Below are positions 61,621 to 64,000 of a stretch of DNA of 64,000 bases, piece after piece; within the stretch, counting starts at the first letter, position 1, and each line of letters opens with the position of its first letter. A program made the position numbers and the translations under genes. This DNA is from Pelargonium tetragonum (taxonomy: Eukaryota; Streptophyta; Magnoliopsida; Geraniales; Geraniaceae). The stretch is taken from NCBI GenBank assembly GCA_036897445.1, contig JAYMTL010000086.1:1-64000 (forward strand), given 5' to 3'. The notes under the pieces are model-generated. The model did not search any database and had not been told where the DNA came from. It saw nothing but the letters and a program-made list of their open reading frames with translations.

Positions 61621-64000
61621 TCGTTTCCCTTGAGCCGGGAAGAATAACTCACCTCTATGGGCTTTGTATCCTATATACTATACTACAAATACAACAAGAG
61701 TAATACACTTTCAAAAAGAAAGAGAGAATGGCACGAGTGCCTTAAAGACAAAAAACCAAGAGTACCCTAAACTGGTAATAAACGAAATAATTGAAATAAA
61801 CTTCAACCCTTTCTCATTAATCTGGATCCCTTTTCCCGAACTGAAAATTTTCAAGGTAATTCTTGCTATAATAGCTTTTTTAATAAGGAATAGACCCTTT
61901 CAAGAGGGAGTAGTTAGTACACAAATTAGTAAGAATCTTTAGGAAGGGCTTAAACAGAATCTCTATCTCTAATCAAGAGTTGTTAAAAGGGGGAGGTTTC
62001 ATTTGAGGATTCTAGTCTAAACCATTTTTAGAAAATTGATTTGTAGAGCCCGGGGTGGGGTTAAGGAATAAAGGCAATACATGGGTTTTTACAAGAGAAA
62101 AGGCCTAGCTGCTAAGATTAGGATATAGGCTAAGAGTAAGAATAGAAAAGCAAATCAAAGAAGCTGTTGGTCGAGTAAGTCAACTAGGCCTGGTAGGTCA
62201 AGTAAAGAAACAAGAAAATCTAAGTCAATAGCTGGGGGTTCTAGTGCATGTATGTATACTCAAGAAACTTTTATGCATTAACCTTCCCCGCTAACGCGTC
62301 CACTCCTCGACGAGTATAGTACGCAGGGCTTTTTATACTAGAGAAAGACTAACTAAAATTGTAAAAGAAATGTCTTGTTACAGCAACCTGAGCTATATTC
62401 CACAAATGAATTAAGACACGTACTCCTTTTATATTTATATATGGGTCCCAAGCTAATATACTGTCAAGTCTTTTTTAGTATCCTGCACAAAAAGTGTTTC
62501 TATTGTTGATAGGGGCAGCAGCCTATTTTTATAATTTTATAGAATTGACAGTAGCCTGAGAAGAATTCCCTTGTCCTTATTTCTTTTTGTGAATCTGACT
62601 CTCTGTTATAAAAATTGAAGTTCTAGTACAACCAAGAGGTGAGGGCTTTAGTTTATAATTAAAGGTGTAATTCTGGATCGCATAATACATAAAAAGGGTC
62701 TTTATAAAAGTTAGAATTTCTTATTAAAATCTAAGTTCAAGATATTAATTAAAACCCAAATGTATACCCTATTTCATGCGCTATAACACAAAGGAGCTGG
62801 TGATAGATTTTTCGTGCGTTTTCAACAGATTAGAGGTTCTTAGGCCATTTTTTGTAAGGGAAATTACTCACTCTCTAAAAGTTAAGCAAAGAAGCCTAAG
62901 GAGGATTTCCTAGTAACTAAAATAGATTTAGATCTTACCTATTTCAGTAACACAAGGACTCCTAAGTTTTCTAACTACTATTAGGAAAAGGCCCCCTTTA
63001 CTGGGTTTTTAAAAGCATTATCATTATATGAAGTTCCATACGTTTTTACTTTGCTTCTTAAAGAACTTTTTCTTTACAATCATTATATAATAAGATGAAG
63101 TCGTGTTACCGACCCAACGTAAAATCCGGGGAATTAAGATCCTTTTCATTTTCTTTTTTCTTGTCTATCTTGAAATGCCAAAGCTAGGGCTTCATAAAGT
63201 GCATATAATAAAGACTATAGCTAGAGATTCTCTATAAAAAACTAATTGAAAAACTCCACTTAGTTACTGACTTAGCTCCATTCGAACCTAAGGTTTTCTG
63301 CTTATTCCATCCAAACTTTAACATACGAATTAGAATCTTAAATGGGTAGATACTTGGTAGCTGAATTACTGTACCTTTTCCCGGAGTTTGGGATTTGGTA
63401 GCTGGGAACAGGATTCTCTTATCTTATTAAGTGAATACTAAGCTCTATAAAACAAAGGGGGCTCTTTTATAAGTCCTTTTGAACCCAAGTCCCGCATATA
63501 GATTATAAAACGGATTTACCCGATTCGTGTAGTCAACTAATAGACACTTCCTGAAACACTGCGTTTCAAGAGTAACAGGTGAACTTTATTTAAGTGATTT
63601 TTATTTCCCCTTTCTAATCAGAGATATTTATAAGTATAAGCAAGGAGTATTCCCTAGCAGGTGCAGGGGGAGCCCTCTTCAGTACCAATAAGTCAATTCT
63701 CGGTTCTCCTAGAAACCTTGACTTTCAGAAAAAACAGAGCTTTTCGCTTTTCCTTAGTATTGGTAGGGCTACTCTTTACTCGTAAAAACTTTGTTGTATG
63801 TGTTTTATACGCTACATTTAACCTTTTTAGAATTACTCGAAAGGGAATCCTATACCCGTGTGAAACTGGATACTACAGAAGCCCGCCAGTAAACTTTCAC
63901 TAAAACCGTATTTTCTAATTTGAGGGAAAATGCGAATTTTGCTGTAGGATTCTTCCTAAAGGATATTTTTGGTAAATTAAAGAAATTTATAGCTTGATAA
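61621..64000. other. Non-coding AT-rich spacer
   Basis: No gene recognised. Open frames at 61664-61942 and 63661-63903 are under 95 codons and lack recognisable motifs. The segment 62080-62240 is A/G-rich like the islands (AAGTAAAGAAACAAG words). Confidence 0.6.

Noticed and set aside
1-64000. CRISPR array or other regularly spaced direct repeats
   Set aside because: The short palindromes have irregular spacing and variable centres, and no direct repeat of 24-40 bp recurs at a fixed period.

Overview
The window looks like part of a very gene-poor plant mitochondrial genome. The only gene I can identify with confidence is nad2 (minus strand, 43116-44582), which encodes NADH dehydrogenase subunit 2 of respiratory complex I. 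The predicted protein is 488 residues, the usual length in land plants, and every part resembles streptophyte mitochondrial Nad2. Some residue choices (INATVILLVHG, SNVAWLG, NVFALVLALRQN) recall my memory of gymnosperm, fern and bryophyte sequences more than flowering plants. I would therefore guess a non-angiosperm vascular plant, at low confidence. A processed nad2 copy in a nuclear genome is an alternative that the sequence alone cannot exclude.

Two things stand out about nad2. First, it is one uninterrupted reading frame, whereas most vascular plants split it with four group II introns, one of them usually trans-spliced. Second, it is the only gene in 64 kb, so recognised coding sequence is about 2.3% of the window. 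I found no convincing tRNA, rRNA, other respiratory or ribosomal protein gene, group II intron domain V, plastid-derived segment, CRISPR array, transposase or reverse transcriptase. All other open frames are under 100 codons, resemble nothing I know, and often overlap each other on both strands.

Layout: 1-3480 is ordinary AT-rich spacer. A perfect 16-bp hairpin (3484-3531) opens an A-rich, repeat-bearing island at about 3.55-5.16 kb, followed by T-rich sequence to about 5.8 kb. About 5.8-27.2 kb is featureless spacer apart from hairpins. A second A-rich island lies at about 27.2-28.8 kb and a small third one at about 35.76-36.33 kb. The spacer between 36.3 and 43.1 kb carries a terminator-like hairpin, and nad2 follows. 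After more spacer, 56.3-61.6 kb is a composite of degenerate direct and inverted repeats: a G/T-rich half meets an A/C-rich half near 59.23 kb, and the two halves share words in opposite orientation.

Two repeat systems deserve follow-up. One is a short palindromic motif, roughly GGR(1-2 nt)YCC, scattered across the spacer more densely than base composition predicts by my by-eye counts. The other is a diverged family shared by the A-rich islands and the 56-61 kb composite. Together they suggest spacer built by proliferation of short repeats rather than by capture of recognisable plastid, nuclear or viral DNA. No multi-gene system is visible.
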